NCBI RefSeq assembly: GCF_030253575.1
Contig: NC_080569.1
Span: forward strand, 27,044,501 to 27,108,500
Direction: 5' to 3'
Source: Rhododendron vialii
Taxonomy: Eukaryota; Streptophyta; Magnoliopsida; Ericales; Ericaceae
Length of the DNA stretch: 64,000 bases
Shown here: in pieces, positions 53,523 through 64,000 of the stretch
Numbering within the stretch: the stretch's first letter is position 1
How the letters are laid out: every line of letters starts with the position of its first letter
Translations under genes and position numbers: made by a program
The notes under the pieces: generated by a model
Databases searched by the model: none
Told to the model about the DNA's origin: nothing
What the model saw: the letters and a program-made list of their open reading frames with translations, nothing else

Positions 53523-54764
53523 TATCTGTATCACTGTTCACCATGTGATCTTCCTTACAGTTCATGTGCATAAATTGTTAGATTAGAGTTTTCTACTGGA
53601 CTAGTATAGCTCAAATCTTACATTATTTTTCAGATACTAACTCTGGACAATAGTCACATGCTTGGGAGTGCCTGGATGTAGAAAATTCTTTTGAAAGCTA
53701 ATCTTTGAGAAGTTACTTGTTCATCTTTGCATGTCATCTTTTTGGAAGATGTATTAGTAACTTTAAATGTAAATCTTTTGACTATGGACGTTGTAATCCT
53801 CAACTCTTTCGATACTCTATACTTACGTTATTTGGGCCGTTGAGCCAATGATGTAATTTAATAGAAACTTGAATGGCAAAGTCCAATTATGGAGGTGAAA
53901 TGTTAAATTCTTTTGAGGTATTGTACAGATTTTTATGAGATTTTATTTGTGAAAACCTTTTATATTTATGTTGAAAATCGAGAGAATGACACTTAAGAAG
54001 TAGTAGCTATTTCTTTTGAAATTGATGGTGACTCTATTGATTTTCTTTCACTTTTCCAATTTTTTTTCTTGCTTGAATTGTTTATATTTCGCTAAAATTT
54101 GTTATTTTCTTTCAGTATTCCTATTTGTTTACTTGCTTGTTTTCCCTTAGCTATATATGACCCGTACGGCAAGAAAATTGGAATGACAACGTATCCTTCA
54201 TAATTTTGTTATTATTGATGATCTTTTTCCTTCTTCCTTTTCCCCTTCGTTTTTCTTTTTCTTTTAATAACAAATCTATGACTCAACATACTCTCTAAAG
54301 GTATTTTACTAATATTTGTTCTTTTCGATTAGTACCCATTCGTGCTTTAATTATGGCGAATTGTTGTTAAAAATTCGCTCCAGTACAGTTGTAGAATCAT
54401 TACTACTACTAATCTGTGATCATTTTTAATTTTGCAATTAATCTATGTTTGAATGGACCACGAAAAATTTCCTCGAAAATGTCATCGAAAGTAATATTAA
54501 TAATTGAGATTCATTTTAAAGTTTGAGATCCGTACATCAGAGTAATTAAATCTCAACCACTGGTTTCTCTTTCGGGAACATTTTCAAGGTAAATTTTCGA
54601 AGTCTCTAGCATTGATGTAAGATCTAGATGCCCACTAGAATTTTTATTTTCCTGAAAGATTCATGTCCATCATATGCGCGTCCTTCCTGTGCATAAGACG
54701 GGTTCATTGAATTAAAGTTTTCTATGTAATGACGCAAAAAGATCTAGGAAATCCCAATAAAATT
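53523..54764. other. gene-free DNA
   Basis: First part may belong to the outer LTR-like element. The rest is AT-rich with no recognisable feature. Confidence 0.4.
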
Positions 54765-54766
54765 TA

Positions 54767-54976
54767 CTCTCTCCGTCTCAAAATATTTGTTCATGCAAAA
54801 TGATGACGTAAAAATAATTCAAGTTTTGCAAGAAAAATTTAAATTTTTTCAACAATTTACTAGATCTCGACGAGTTTTTTTATTTATAAAAAAAGTTTGA
54901 ATTTTTTTTTAAAAGAAACGCATTATTTTTTAGTCATCGTTTTGCGGACCGGACAAACAATTTGGGACGAAAGGAG
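54767..54976. mobile_element. Stowaway MITE, diverged
   Basis: CTCTCTCCGTCTCAAAATATTTG at the left and CAATTTGGGACGAAAGGAG at the right, flanked by TA (54765-54766, 54977-54978). 210 bp. Confidence 0.85.
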
Positions 54977-54978
54977 TA

Positions 54979-55631
54979 CATTTTGGGTTCGACTTCTATG
55001 TTCGTAATGTGAATCAATGATAAAAATGAATATAGTACTCCACGAGAAATTTTCAATGCCGGGTGGGTACCACATAATGTCCGCTTGGCGCATCCGGGTC
55101 ATCCATTTCGGTTTTCGACGGCTCGGATTTGGAGAGAGAAAAAAGAGAGAAAGTGCGCTTCAATCTAGGCCATCCAATACACTTTTGAACAGTCCGAATG
55201 GACTTCTCAGACACCACGTGGTACTCATCCGGTACCGAAAAATTTCTCCAAGTCCACGTATATTTTCCGAGATTTTTTCCTCAACGCGTATAGACGAGGT
55301 GGGAAAAGACTTATTACTCCTATCTGCTTAATTTCCAGAACGGGAAACAGGAAATCGACATTATCCTAAAACCCTCATCCATACGTTTAAGTAAACCCTA
55401 GAAACGAAGCTTCCTGGCTAAGTTTTGTGTTGCGTCGCGTATCTGAGAAGCTCAACGCATGACTTTGACAGTTGGACGTTGGACCCCACCCCCTTCAATC
55501 AATAAATAAAATATCAACAACATATGGAAACACTCCACTACTATCAACTTTCTTTCCAAGCACTTTGCAATCGACTGCGTGCCAGCTGAAAAACAGCCCA
55601 CGTCAAACGATCTAGGTGATCATACGTACAC
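54979..55631. other. intergenic DNA with a possible worn MITE
   Basis: 55065-55250 repeats vocabulary of the foldback at 39190 (CACTTTTGAACAGTCCGAATG, GGCATCCGGGTCATCC). No gene seen. Confidence 0.4.
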
Positions 55632-55803
55632 ATGAGCATGCTGCGTGTTGGTCCCATCTGAACAGTCCATGCTCAGCAATGGACGGCTCAGATTTTATCT
55701 CGGCAGAACAGATCTCAGCCGTTCATTCGTCAATTGCCGAGATGAAATATGAGCCGTCTATTGCCGTCCATGGACGACACGCATGGGCCAACACGCATGC
55801 GCC
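55632..55803. repeat. compact foldback element (hairpin)
   Basis: GCATGCTGCGTGTTGGTCCC pairs with GGGCCAACACGCATGCGCC; GCAATGGACGGCTCAGATTT and TATCTCGGC pair with GCCGAGATGA and ATGAGCCGTCTATTGC. About 170 bp, strongly self-complementary on transcription. Confidence 0.8.
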
Positions 55804-56299
55804 CCCATTACTTCCATTATTTCAGTTTACCTTAATTTCTTTTAATATGCCATACTTCCTACTTGACATGGACAAACCTAGTTTATTAACGTACGGTTAA
55901 GTACTTTTTTGAACTAGCTAGCGATGCATTGATCTAAAACATATCTGCTCGAGAAGACGTGTTCATCAAACAGTTCCGGTCACAGTTATATTTGAAGTTG
56001 TGTTTTAAACTTGTTGACGGTGAGATTGATTCTTTAAAATTAGTTGAGACGCGCATAAATCTTTGTACAGAAATTTGAGTTATCAAAAACCTTTAACCAA
56101 ACCTAGAAGTTTACTCAAAGCAAATACTCCTATCATGAATTAGTGCATGATTAACACAGCCTAGTTAGATCCGAATGAGTTCACCTTATACCACACGTTT
56201 ACTCTTTTTATGAGCATTTTTAGTTATCCATCCCTGTTTTAAGAATGTACAGGTAGCAATAAAGGAACTAATTAAACTATGTATACATATGTATTGACC

Positions 56300-56301
<2 letters not shown>

Positions 56302-56356
<55 letters not shown>
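56302..56356. repeat. GA microsatellite
   Basis: About 27 uninterrupted GA units. A second shorter CT run lies at 56540-56559. Confidence 0.95.
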
Positions 56357-56359
<3 letters not shown>

Positions 56360-56747
56360 ATTGCATATGAGAACTGAGAAGTCTACGTGAAGAAATGGAT
56401 TAGTAGAAAAACATACAGCTGGTTGTTTGGTGTAAAATTCCCCGTTTGTTACTTTCTTTTTTGGTTGGTATGTACATATCTTGTAGTGGTATGTACGTAT
56501 AGCTTTAACTTCACTCCAGATTGACACTGGAGCTAAACCTCTCTCTCTCTCTCTCTCTCAAGATCAGGTGAAACGTCCAAAAAGAATCAGCTGTTTGCCC
56601 CATCTCCACTCTACCCCTTCTTTGTTTTACAGCCAGTCTTGTTTATCAAACCCCTTTTCAACAGTTTTAGTTAAAGAGAGCATCACAGGAGAGCTTAGAA
56701 AGAGTGTAAATTCTATCTGAATGAGCATAAAATGGGGGTTTTCCGTC

Positions 56748-57083
56748 ACTTTTGTGGGCCTTCTTTGTGCATTTTTTTGGATAATTCAAACTGTTCATTT
56801 TGTAGGACATGTAAAATAATGTACCCATGCAAAAAAAATCAGTTTGTTCGGATATCGATAGGTATGTTAAAAGTTGAGTTTTTAGACCGAAAAATGAACA
56901 GCTGTGGACAGTTTAACTTAAAAAAAAGTTGACAGATCCAGACTGTCTATTTTTTCGTCTAGAACTTAACTTTTGATATACCTGTCAATGTCTGAACAAG
57001 CAATTTTTTTTGTGTAGATATATTATTTTACAGACCCTACAAAATACACGATTTGGATCACCCAAAAAATACGTGAAGAGGAC
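56748..57083. repeat. long hairpin element, about 336 bp
   Basis: Arms of roughly 140 bp: left GTGGGCCTTCTTTGTGCATT .. GTACCCATGCAAAAAAAATC .. AAAAGTTGAGTTTTTAGAC; right GTCTAGAACTTAACTTTTGA .. AATTTTTTTTGTGTAGATAT .. GTGAAGAGGACCCAC. The two pair with scattered mismatches around a short centre near 56890-56940. It lies about 550 bp upstream of the NAC start. Confidence 0.8.
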
Positions 57084-57635
57084 CCACGAGGGGTGCTGGC
57101 CGCCGGACAGAATTTATTCTCGCTTAGGAAAGCAAATTACACCGAATTTTTTTGCATTTTATTCTCTCTTCCATGTGCGCACATACACACAAGCAAAACC
57201 AAACTTGACGTCCAAGCAAACTGTTATTTTACTACTAATAATAAAGTCTAAATATCTTTATCCAGTTATAAATACGTATAGGAAAATACTGATCATTCTT
57301 CTCTCTCTCTCTCCTCTCCCTGTGTATATCTGTTTGGAAGAGATAAACAAAAAGGTGGAGTGTTCAATTCCTCTGTTTCCTCCCCCATACATCAGACAAT
57401 TAGCTATAATAAAGGTTTTGTTAACCCCAAAAAAAAAAAAAAAAACGCGATATTGTTAAATACAGAAATTAATTACTACTCTTGTTCAACTAGTTTTAAT
57501 TGTTTCTCTCTTGATTTAGTTATATATAATATTTGTGAAACTATATATCTTTGTTTGTTCAGTTAGGCGGAAGTACTGGAGGAAACAAGAGAGAGAAACC
57601 AATTCTGGGATGGGCATAAGAGCAAAACAAGAGAG
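57084..57635. other. NAC gene upstream region
   Basis: Probably promoter and leader, with a CT tract (57300-57317), an A run (57430-57445) and TATATATA-like words near 57521-57548. No defined element recognised. Confidence 0.4.
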
Positions 57636-58099
57636 ATGACATGGTGCAGTGATTCCCAAGACCCAATTAGTTCCGTCCAATTATTAAATTCCAAAGAAAA
57701 TCCCATCATAACATGCCCATCCTGTGGCCACAATATCCAGCTACAAGATCATGAGGTACTATATTTGATTTTTAGCAATTCTGGACATCGTGTCTCTGCC
57801 GCTATTTAAAACCTTGATTAGAATATTCTTTTCTTGTTTCATAATTTTTTTTTTCTCCTTCCGATGAGTAATCGTGTGCGTAAATTTGTCATGTTATCGA
57901 TCGAATTAGGGGGGAATTCAAGATTTGCCGGGGCTTCCGGCGGGTGTGAAGTTCGATCCATCTGACCTAGAAATTCTTGAACATTTGGAGGCGAAGGTTT
58001 GTTTTGATCCCCGTAAGATTCATCCACTAATAGATGAATTTATTCCAACACTTGAGGGGGAAAATGGAATTTGCTACACACATCCAGAAAAGCTACCAG
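57636..58099 (+). CDS. NAC transcription factor, SND2/NAC073-like, first two exons
   Basis: Exon 1 57636-57755 (40 codons, [27 protein letters not shown]) and exon 2 57910-58099 (63 codons plus 1 nt). Splice sites GAG|GTACT, ATTAG|GGG and CCAG|GTAAAT fit. Residues 44-54 read [11 protein letters not shown], then [23 protein letters not shown] and [17 protein letters not shown] subdomains A and B in the wording of the SND2/NAC073/NAC010 branch, which also shares the MTWC start and CPSCGH box. Known of that branch: control of secondary-wall genes in fibres. Subdomains C-E, which contact DNA, are not found in the next 5.9 kb; they are either past the edge after a transposon-filled intron or lost. 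Leu in DPSDLE replaces the usual Gln/Glu. Confidence 0.85.
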
Positions 58100-58225
58100 G
58101 TAAATAATTCCTATATACCATGTACTTAGATCTATTATGTTAATTAGTGTCACGGGGCTATTTTTCGCCTAGAAATCTGCCCGTGATGGCACCAAGTTTG
58201 CCAACAACTTGGTCTCAGCCAATTA

Positions 58226-58600
58226 TGCTTGTTTTGGCTCAATAATTGATTTTTTTTCGATATTAATATTTTTTTTTGTATTTGTTTATTTTGCTTCAAA
58301 CTTTTGTGACTCATTGATTCAAAGAAATAAAAAATTATGATTGAAACTCATAATTTTTTGAATAAAAACAAAAATAAGCCAAAAAGACAGAATTTTTGAC
58401 TTATTTTTGTCTTTATTGAAAAAATGTGAGTTTTGATCATAATTTTTTACCTTGTCAATCCTCTTGACAAGACGAATTAATAAGTCACAAAAATTTGACG
58501 TAAAAGTAACAAATGCGAATGTTGTTGAATAAAGATAAGAATGTTGTTGAATAAAGATAAAAAATAAACTTATTTTAACTTACTGAGCCAAAACAAGCCT
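58226..58600. repeat. AT-rich foldback, family B, best copy
   Basis: Left GCTTGTTTTGGCTCAATAA..TTTTGTGACTCATTGATTC and right GAATTAATAAGTCACAAAA..TTACTGAGCCAAAACAAGC are inverted over about 180 bp each. Near the right end GAATGTTGTTGAATAAAGATA is duplicated (58518-58560). It begins about 125 bp after NAC exon 2. Confidence 0.75.
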
Positions 58601-58959
58601 ATAACTCAGTTTAGCAGAACAAAATTGGATACAAGGATATTTCAGAACGATTACTTTTGCTCATGCAAGCGGGTGATTTCTACTCCTACCTAATGCAGTC
58701 AGTGGTGACTCCAAAAATTCCGGAGCATGGGTTATTCATAAACGTCAATGCTTTTGCCAATTGTAAAATCGAAAAAAAAAATCATAATAATGGCAATTAA
58801 AAATCTACTTCCAACAAAAATCACATTTAAAGCTCGACAAGCGTTTCAACTAGTACACAAAAGATATCAAAATGCATATACTAATGATCTTTCTTTTCAG
58901 TTCTCGACAAAAAAAAGCTACATGAGCCTCTACAATTGCATTTGACGATGTTTCATATT

Positions 58960-59165
58960 TTGGAATTATTGCATGATAATCTCTATGTTGATAGCATCAA
59001 ATAGTTCCTTGTTAGTATATGCGACCAATTAAGCGATCATTCAGCCATTGGTCTCCCATTCGATTACACAACCTACTCTTCACATATTTCGTAGCCGAAA
59101 AAGCTCTTTCAATTCTCCGGATCCGAGGGAAGGTGATTTTAATCGATATGAATTTTCTTGGAACA
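58960..59165 (-). pseudogene. hAT transposase C-terminal relic
   Basis: Minus strand reads ITFPRIRRIERAFSATKYVK followed by SRLCNRMGDQWLNDRLIG, then an in-frame stop. This is the C-terminal dimerisation region (..ERAFSAMK..LRNRMGD..LNDCL) of plant hAT transposases of the zinc-finger MYM/TTF kind. Only about 45 residues are readable; dead. Confidence 0.7.
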
Positions 59166-59461
59166 ATATTCCTGAACAGGACTGGTGGAAGATGAACCTT
59201 GCACGGTGAATGATTTTCTTATCAGAAATTTGTCCATATTAATCTGAATAGAACACAATAACAATGGTAGACAAGATAAAATCATGCAGATTCCAATGGG
59301 CATCGTCTATAAAAAATAAAATTCCTAAAAAATCAAACAACCCATATCCTGGAGTATATACAAATTCCAAAGGGCAAAGTTTATATAATTATTCATTTCA
59401 TATTATATGTATATACTCAGAATACTCTATCCATAGTACTTATCAAGAAAAGAATACTCTA

Positions 59462-59501
<40 letters not shown>

Positions 59502-60096
59502 ACTTTGCAATCCCACTCAAGTTTTAAACATTTAAACTAACAAGCCCTAGAATATTTGAAGTGAGCGAGGGGGGAAAATAAGAGAAATATGTACTAGTGG
59601 CGAAGATGGCCACGAAGATCAAACCATCAGTCGAAGTTGATGATAACAGAGGCAGTGAGAAACAGGAGCTAAGTTTTTTTTTTTTTTGATAGTGAGAAAC
59701 GGGAGCTGAGTTGGTTTTAGCGCTTTTGCCTTTTGTTTTGTATCGAGTACACATTAACTTTTAGGGGTATGAAGTTGGGGGAATTGTCCTGTGTGATGTC
59801 GCTGTAAATATCCCATGAGGTCGTCGATTAATTTCTGAAAAATTTCAATATGGTAGTAGTAAAAGGTAAAGGCTAGTTAGCATGTGCGGCTTCAGGATTT
59901 TAGTTTATCGGTAAAAAAAAAAATATTATTGTAGTTTCGTATAAAGAGTTCTATACAAAATAAACAAATTTATATTTTGAAATTTATTAGGCATGCAATG
60001 GGCATAGTGTATTTGTTCTATTGAACTACATCATCTACTCACTCACAAACTTAGCAATTTTTCATTTACTTTTGAAACGTATAACCAATTTAGAAC
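59166..60096. other. gene-free DNA, possibly NAC intron 2
   Basis: AT-rich, with an AT microsatellite at 59465-59498 and a T run at 59677-59688. No NAC exon recognised on the plus strand. Confidence 0.4.
59465..59498. repeat. AT microsatellite
   Basis: 17 uninterrupted AT units. Confidence 0.95.
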
Positions 60097-60098
60097 TA

Positions 60099-60336
60099 CT
60101 CCCTCGTCCGTCCACCTTTGTTGGTCCGTTTTGGAGATTCGTGCTATTTTTAAATTATTTTATATTTCAATTTATAATGTTTTTCAGAATTTTGAAAACA
60201 TAGAATAATAAAACTAATTGAGATTTATCAATTAAGATCCATGTTGCATATTTTTTTGAAATTCATATCGAAAAATATAAGCAATTAAAAATGGCATAAA
60301 CTCCCAAAGTAGACTAACAAACACGGACGGAGGGAG
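60099..60336. mobile_element. Stowaway MITE abutting a LINE tail
   Basis: CTCCCTCGTCCGTCCACC at the left and ACGGACGGAGGGAG at the right, flanked by TA (60097-60098, 60337-60338). The LINE poly(T) begins at the next base. Confidence 0.92.
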
Positions 60337-60338
60337 TA

Positions 60339-63300
60339 TTTTTTTTTTTTGATCAGCAAACGAAACATTTTATATTGCTCAAAAGGGTACATTGAGAAAG
60401 GGCATCCTACCATAAAGAGCTTGGATACTCCGGAAAAGAAAGACATCCAACAGATAGTTGGATAAACACCTTAGACTACATTACAATTTTAATTTCCGGA
60501 TTCCATCTAGAAAAACCTTAAAATCCTCCACAGAATAGACTTTGATGTTGAATTTCGCCTTCATCCACATAGCTATCCTAGTTTTGACTAAATCCCCCAC
60601 CTCCCAAGGTTGTTTAGAAGAGTTGTTGAAGACGAAGTCATTTCGAACCAGCCAGATAGACCATAATGTGGCGTAGAAGCAAGACTCCCAAATGTGCTTC
60701 TCGAGGTTGCGAAACCCATTATCAAACCACCAACTAGCCAAAATCGGAACAGAGGGTGGGCATACCCACTTGACCTTCCACCAATCCAAAATTAGAGACC
60801 ACACAATCTAAGAAAAATGGCAATGGATGAACAGATGATGATGGGTTTCCAAATGCAGTAGACAAAGAGGACACAAAGCTGAGTGGATCTCACCGATAAT
60901 GTTCCTACTCAAGAGAAGTGACCTGGTTGCCACCTTCTCTTTGACAGCCATCCATGCAAAGATTTCCACTTTTGGAGAGCAACAGTTTTTCCATAGAGAA
61001 CCCAGCAAAGCATTATTAGGATAAGAGAGTTGTTCCCATTTCCCATATGCTGATTTAACGTTGAAATTACCATCTGCCGACCATCTCCATTGTAAAAAGT
61101 CAGGCCTAGTTGGGTTTAGAGTCACCCCTTGAATTCTCTGAATCAAATTATCCAACTCTTGCCGTTCCCGCCCAAAAGCCCTTCTTCGGAACAACAACTC
61201 CCAGCAACCCCCCTCAGCCTCGCTCCTCATATCACTAATCAAAGCCATCTTTTGATCTGATAGAATGAACACTCTTGGATAGACTTCTTTCAACGGGGTC
61301 TCTCCCAACCAGGAGTGTTCCCAAAACAAAGTTGCAGTACCCGAATTAACTTTGATACTAAAGCTCTCTCTGACGGAATATCCCAGATGAGAAGATGAAT
61401 CCTCCAATGAGCAAATATCCGTCCAGACTTTTGACATAGAGCCTGAACCAGGGGAGAAAGGAAGCCAGCAATTTGCATCCAGACCATACTTTCCTTTGAT
61501 AACTCTCGCCCAAAGAGAGTCTTTGTTGTTGTCGAATCTCCACCACCACTTGGCCAAGAGTGCTAGGTTTTGTTGAAGCAACCTCTTCACCCCCAAACCC
61601 CCATTGTCTTTGTTCTTTGCTATCTCATCCCATTTAACCAAGTGCATCTTCTTTTTGTCAGCCGTATCACCCAAAAAAAAATTTCTTTGTAGTTTCTCCA
61701 GTTTCTTTGCTACTGCAACAGGCATTTTAAACAATGACATAAAGTAAATAGGCACATTTCTGGTGTTGGAGATAATAAGAGTCAACTTCCCCCCCGACGA
61801 GATACATCGGCTTCTCCAAACACTCAAGAGCTTTTCAGTCCGTTCGATAACAGGATCCCAGATCTTAATCCTTCCAGGGTTTGCACCTAACGGCAATCCG
61901 AGGTACTTAATAGGGAGAAATTCCACTTTGCAACCCATTATTTCAGCCAACAATGCCACATCTTCATGAGGGACATTCACTCCACTAAGAGAACTCTTAG
62001 AGAAATTGATTTTGAGGCCTGACATCAGTTGAAAGCACCTTAGGATTCTTTTGATATTAGCCATCTCCTCCGGATCGTTGTTGCAGAAGAGAATTGTGTC
62101 ATCCGCAAACTGTAAGTGCGAGATAGAGACCCCGTTGCGCCCTAATTTAGTACCTTTGATTATGTTACTCTCCTTAGCTCTTTCTAGCATTAAGTTGAGA
62201 CCCTCAGCTGCTATATTAAAGAGAAAGGGTGATAAGGGGTCGCCTTGCCTGAGTCCCTTCTGCATATGAAATTCCTTAGAAGCTGAGCCGTTGATCAAAA
62301 TGGACATAGACCCAGAAGAGACACACTCCAAAATCCATCCACGCCACCTATCCCCAAATCCAAACCTTGCTAGCATATCAATCAAAAAGTTCCAATTGAC
62401 ACAGTCGTACGCCCTTTGGAAGTCAAGTTTTAGGATAAGACCTCCACGAGCACTGTGTTTCCAGCTATGGATAGCCTCATTGGCTATAAGAACACCATCC
62501 AGAATTTGCTTCCCTCCCACAAATGCAGCTTGAGCTTCCCCAATAATAGATGACATATGCACTTTGATTCTATTTGCCAACACTTTAAAAAGTACCTTGT
62601 AGACCCATCCCACCATACTAATAGGCCTGTAGTCATAGAAAGACACGAGGCAAGCTACCTTGGGAATCAAGGCGACAAAGGTGGAATTGATACCTTTTGT
62701 AAGCTTCCCGTTGGCGTGGAACTCCGAGAAGAATTGAACGATCGTCTCTTTCATAAAGTTCCAACCTTTATTAACAAAAGAAAAATTGAAACCGTCGGGG
62801 CCAGGAGCTCTAAGGTTGCTACATCCTTGCACAGCTGCTAGAATTTCCTTCTCCTCAAAAAAGTTCTCAAGATGTAAAGCTATCTCTGAGCTTAGTTTCC
62901 TAGGGAACAAACCTTCCAGCAATGGTCTAGTCTTCCTTTCCTCAGAAAAGTTGTTTCGGAAAAAATTTGAGGCAGCTTCCTTTATTTGTTCTGGCTCGAC
63001 TACCATCACTCCAGCAACGTTAACAGATCCCACCAAATTCCTTTTGAATCTGTTGTTTGCCGTAATTTGAAAAAACCTGGTGTTTCTATCACCCAACCGA
63101 AGCCACTTAACTCTAGATTTTTGTTTCCAGAGAGACTCCGAGAGCTTTGAGAGTCTCCAAAATTCTGACTTTGCTTGGCATCTCTGCGCCTTTTTCTCTT
63201 CATTCAATGGTCCATTTTCAGCTAGGATATCAAAATGATGAAGTTTGACTTCGGAGTCTTGAAGAGCAATATTGATATCCCCAAAAACCTCTTTATTCCA

Positions 63301-64000
63301 AACCCTCAAGCTGTCTTTGATGGCTCTCAGCTTCTGTACAATAATAAAACCAGCCCACCCATCCACTTTAAACTCCTCCCAAGCCTGTTTTGCTAGCTTC
63401 ATACAGTTTGGATCATCCAGCCATATGTCTAGAAATCTGAAAGGTTTAGGCCCCCAGTCCCTATTATCATCATGAAGCATAATAGGGCAGTGGTCTGAAA
63501 TTGGCCTTGGAAGACCCCATTGAAGGATCTTAAACCTGTCAAGAAAAGGTTGAGACAACAAAAATCTATCCAAACGACTATGAATAGCAAGGTTTTGATA
63601 GTTTGACCATGTGAACTTCCTGCCCAGCATAGGAATATCCAAAAGTTCCGAGGAATTACAGAAGTCCCTAAAATCCCTCATACCTCTCTCCACCCTCAAG
63701 CACCCAACTCTTTCATTGATCTCCAAAATTTCATTGAAATCACCCCCAATACACCACGGAACCTGGGAGCTAGTTTTAAGCACCAACAAAGCCTCCCAGA
63801 GTTCTCTACAAGAGACCACTAAGTTAGGAGCATAGATATTAACCAAAGTACAGGGGAAATCAATGATTGACCCTTATACCAAAATGAAAGATCTATGCAC
63901 GACCACCGCAGATGCTTTAAAGAAAGCATCATTCCAAACAGTAATCAGGCCCCCCGATGCACCGACAGAAATAGAACATGCAAACTCGAAATTGCTAGCC
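60339..64000 (-). mobile_element. L1-type LINE, 3' part, runs off the right edge
   Basis: On the minus strand ORF2 is followed by a roughly 130-bp 3' UTR and a tail seen as 12 T on the plus strand (60339-60350). The 5' part with ORF1 is beyond the window, so the target duplication cannot be checked. Confidence 0.93.
60481..64000 (-). pseudogene. LINE ORF2 (endonuclease, reverse transcriptase, zinc-binding domain) with two in-frame stops
   Basis: The frame reads SISVGASGGLITVWN near the right edge, a TAA at 63876-63874, then 1012 residues open (63846-60811), a TAG at 60810-60808, then about 107 more residues to the natural stop at 60481. Visible domains: APE endonuclease (GGDFNEI near residue 35, SDHCPIML near 117), RT (DYRPISMVGWVYK, AAFVGGKQILDG, KLDFQRAYD, QGDPLSPFLFN, FADD near 575-580), and a C-terminal zinc-binding RT domain (LCPLCLLHLETHHHLFIHC) just before the TAG. 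The frame is unbroken apart from the two stops, so inactivation looks recent. Confidence 0.92.

Larger units (their letters stand above)
49761..53900. mobile_element. probable LTR-type DNA interrupted by a solo LTR (edges uncertain)
   Basis: A strong TATA box (TATATATA, 49845-49852) is followed by a CT-rich leader, the TATCGATA palindrome cluster and GGCAGAGGACATC.GG repeated at 50671 and 50762. After the nested solo LTR, 53523-53900 may continue it. This is the style of large Gypsy LTRs, but I cannot identify termini or a target duplication. Confidence 0.4.

Noticed and set aside
56186-56527. 113-codon ORF with Leu-Ser repeats
   Set aside because: It reads through the GA microsatellite.

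Overview
The window is plant nuclear DNA, most likely from a eudicot. It holds plant-only gene families (Di19 zinc finger, NAC, E6-like, PPR), spliced genes with GT-AG introns plus one AT-AC intron, AT-rich intergenic DNA, and many plant transposons (Stowaway, Tourist, hAT and MULE-type MITEs, Ty1/copia, solo LTRs, L1-type LINE, SINEs). I cannot name the species.

Layout. 1-4131: a Di19 drought-induced zinc-finger gene on the minus strand, with its last exon(s) beyond the left edge and one U12-type AT-AC intron. 5533-5883: a short poly(A) retroinsertion with a 13-bp target duplication. 6120-8326: a three-exon minus-strand gene for a 141-aa uncharacterised plant protein (GWPLGL family). 9.0-23.3 kb: a gene-poor belt of inverted-repeat elements, MITEs, SINEs, a decayed LINE, a roughly 2.0-kb probable solo LTR nested in a Stowaway MITE, and three hAT-type elements with exact 8-bp target duplications. 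23721-24701: an E6-like secreted protein gene on the minus strand. 25-31 kb: more MITEs and local duplications. 31372-32784: an intact intronless PPR gene. 37901-38935: a membrane-anchored receptor-like kinase whose HRD catalytic aspartate is missing. 40.1-40.4 kb: an RNase H-like fragment.

40592-48575 is the most striking locus. A minus-strand cytosolic glutamyl-tRNA synthetase gene without introns is cut into three pieces by two transposons. One is a 1.1-kb hAT element (46555-47675). The other is a complete Ty1/copia element (40857-45612) with two apparently identical 330-bp LTRs, AGAGA target duplication, primer-binding site and an uninterrupted polyprotein. At both sites the gene fragments are in frame with each other once one target copy is discounted, so the gene was open before the insertions.

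49.7-54 kb holds LTR-like DNA with repeated TATCGATA palindromes and a nested 2.6-kb solo LTR. 57636-58099 carries the first two exons of an SND2/NAC073-type NAC gene. The following 5.9 kb holds a foldback element, a hAT transposase relic, a Stowaway MITE and, from 60339 to the right edge, a LINE on the minus strand whose ORF2 has two in-frame stops. The rest of the NAC gene, if it exists, lies past the edge.

The host genes do not form a pathway. The window mainly records transposon nesting, two-step gene disruption and intron expansion. I found no CRISPR array, rRNA or functional tRNA.
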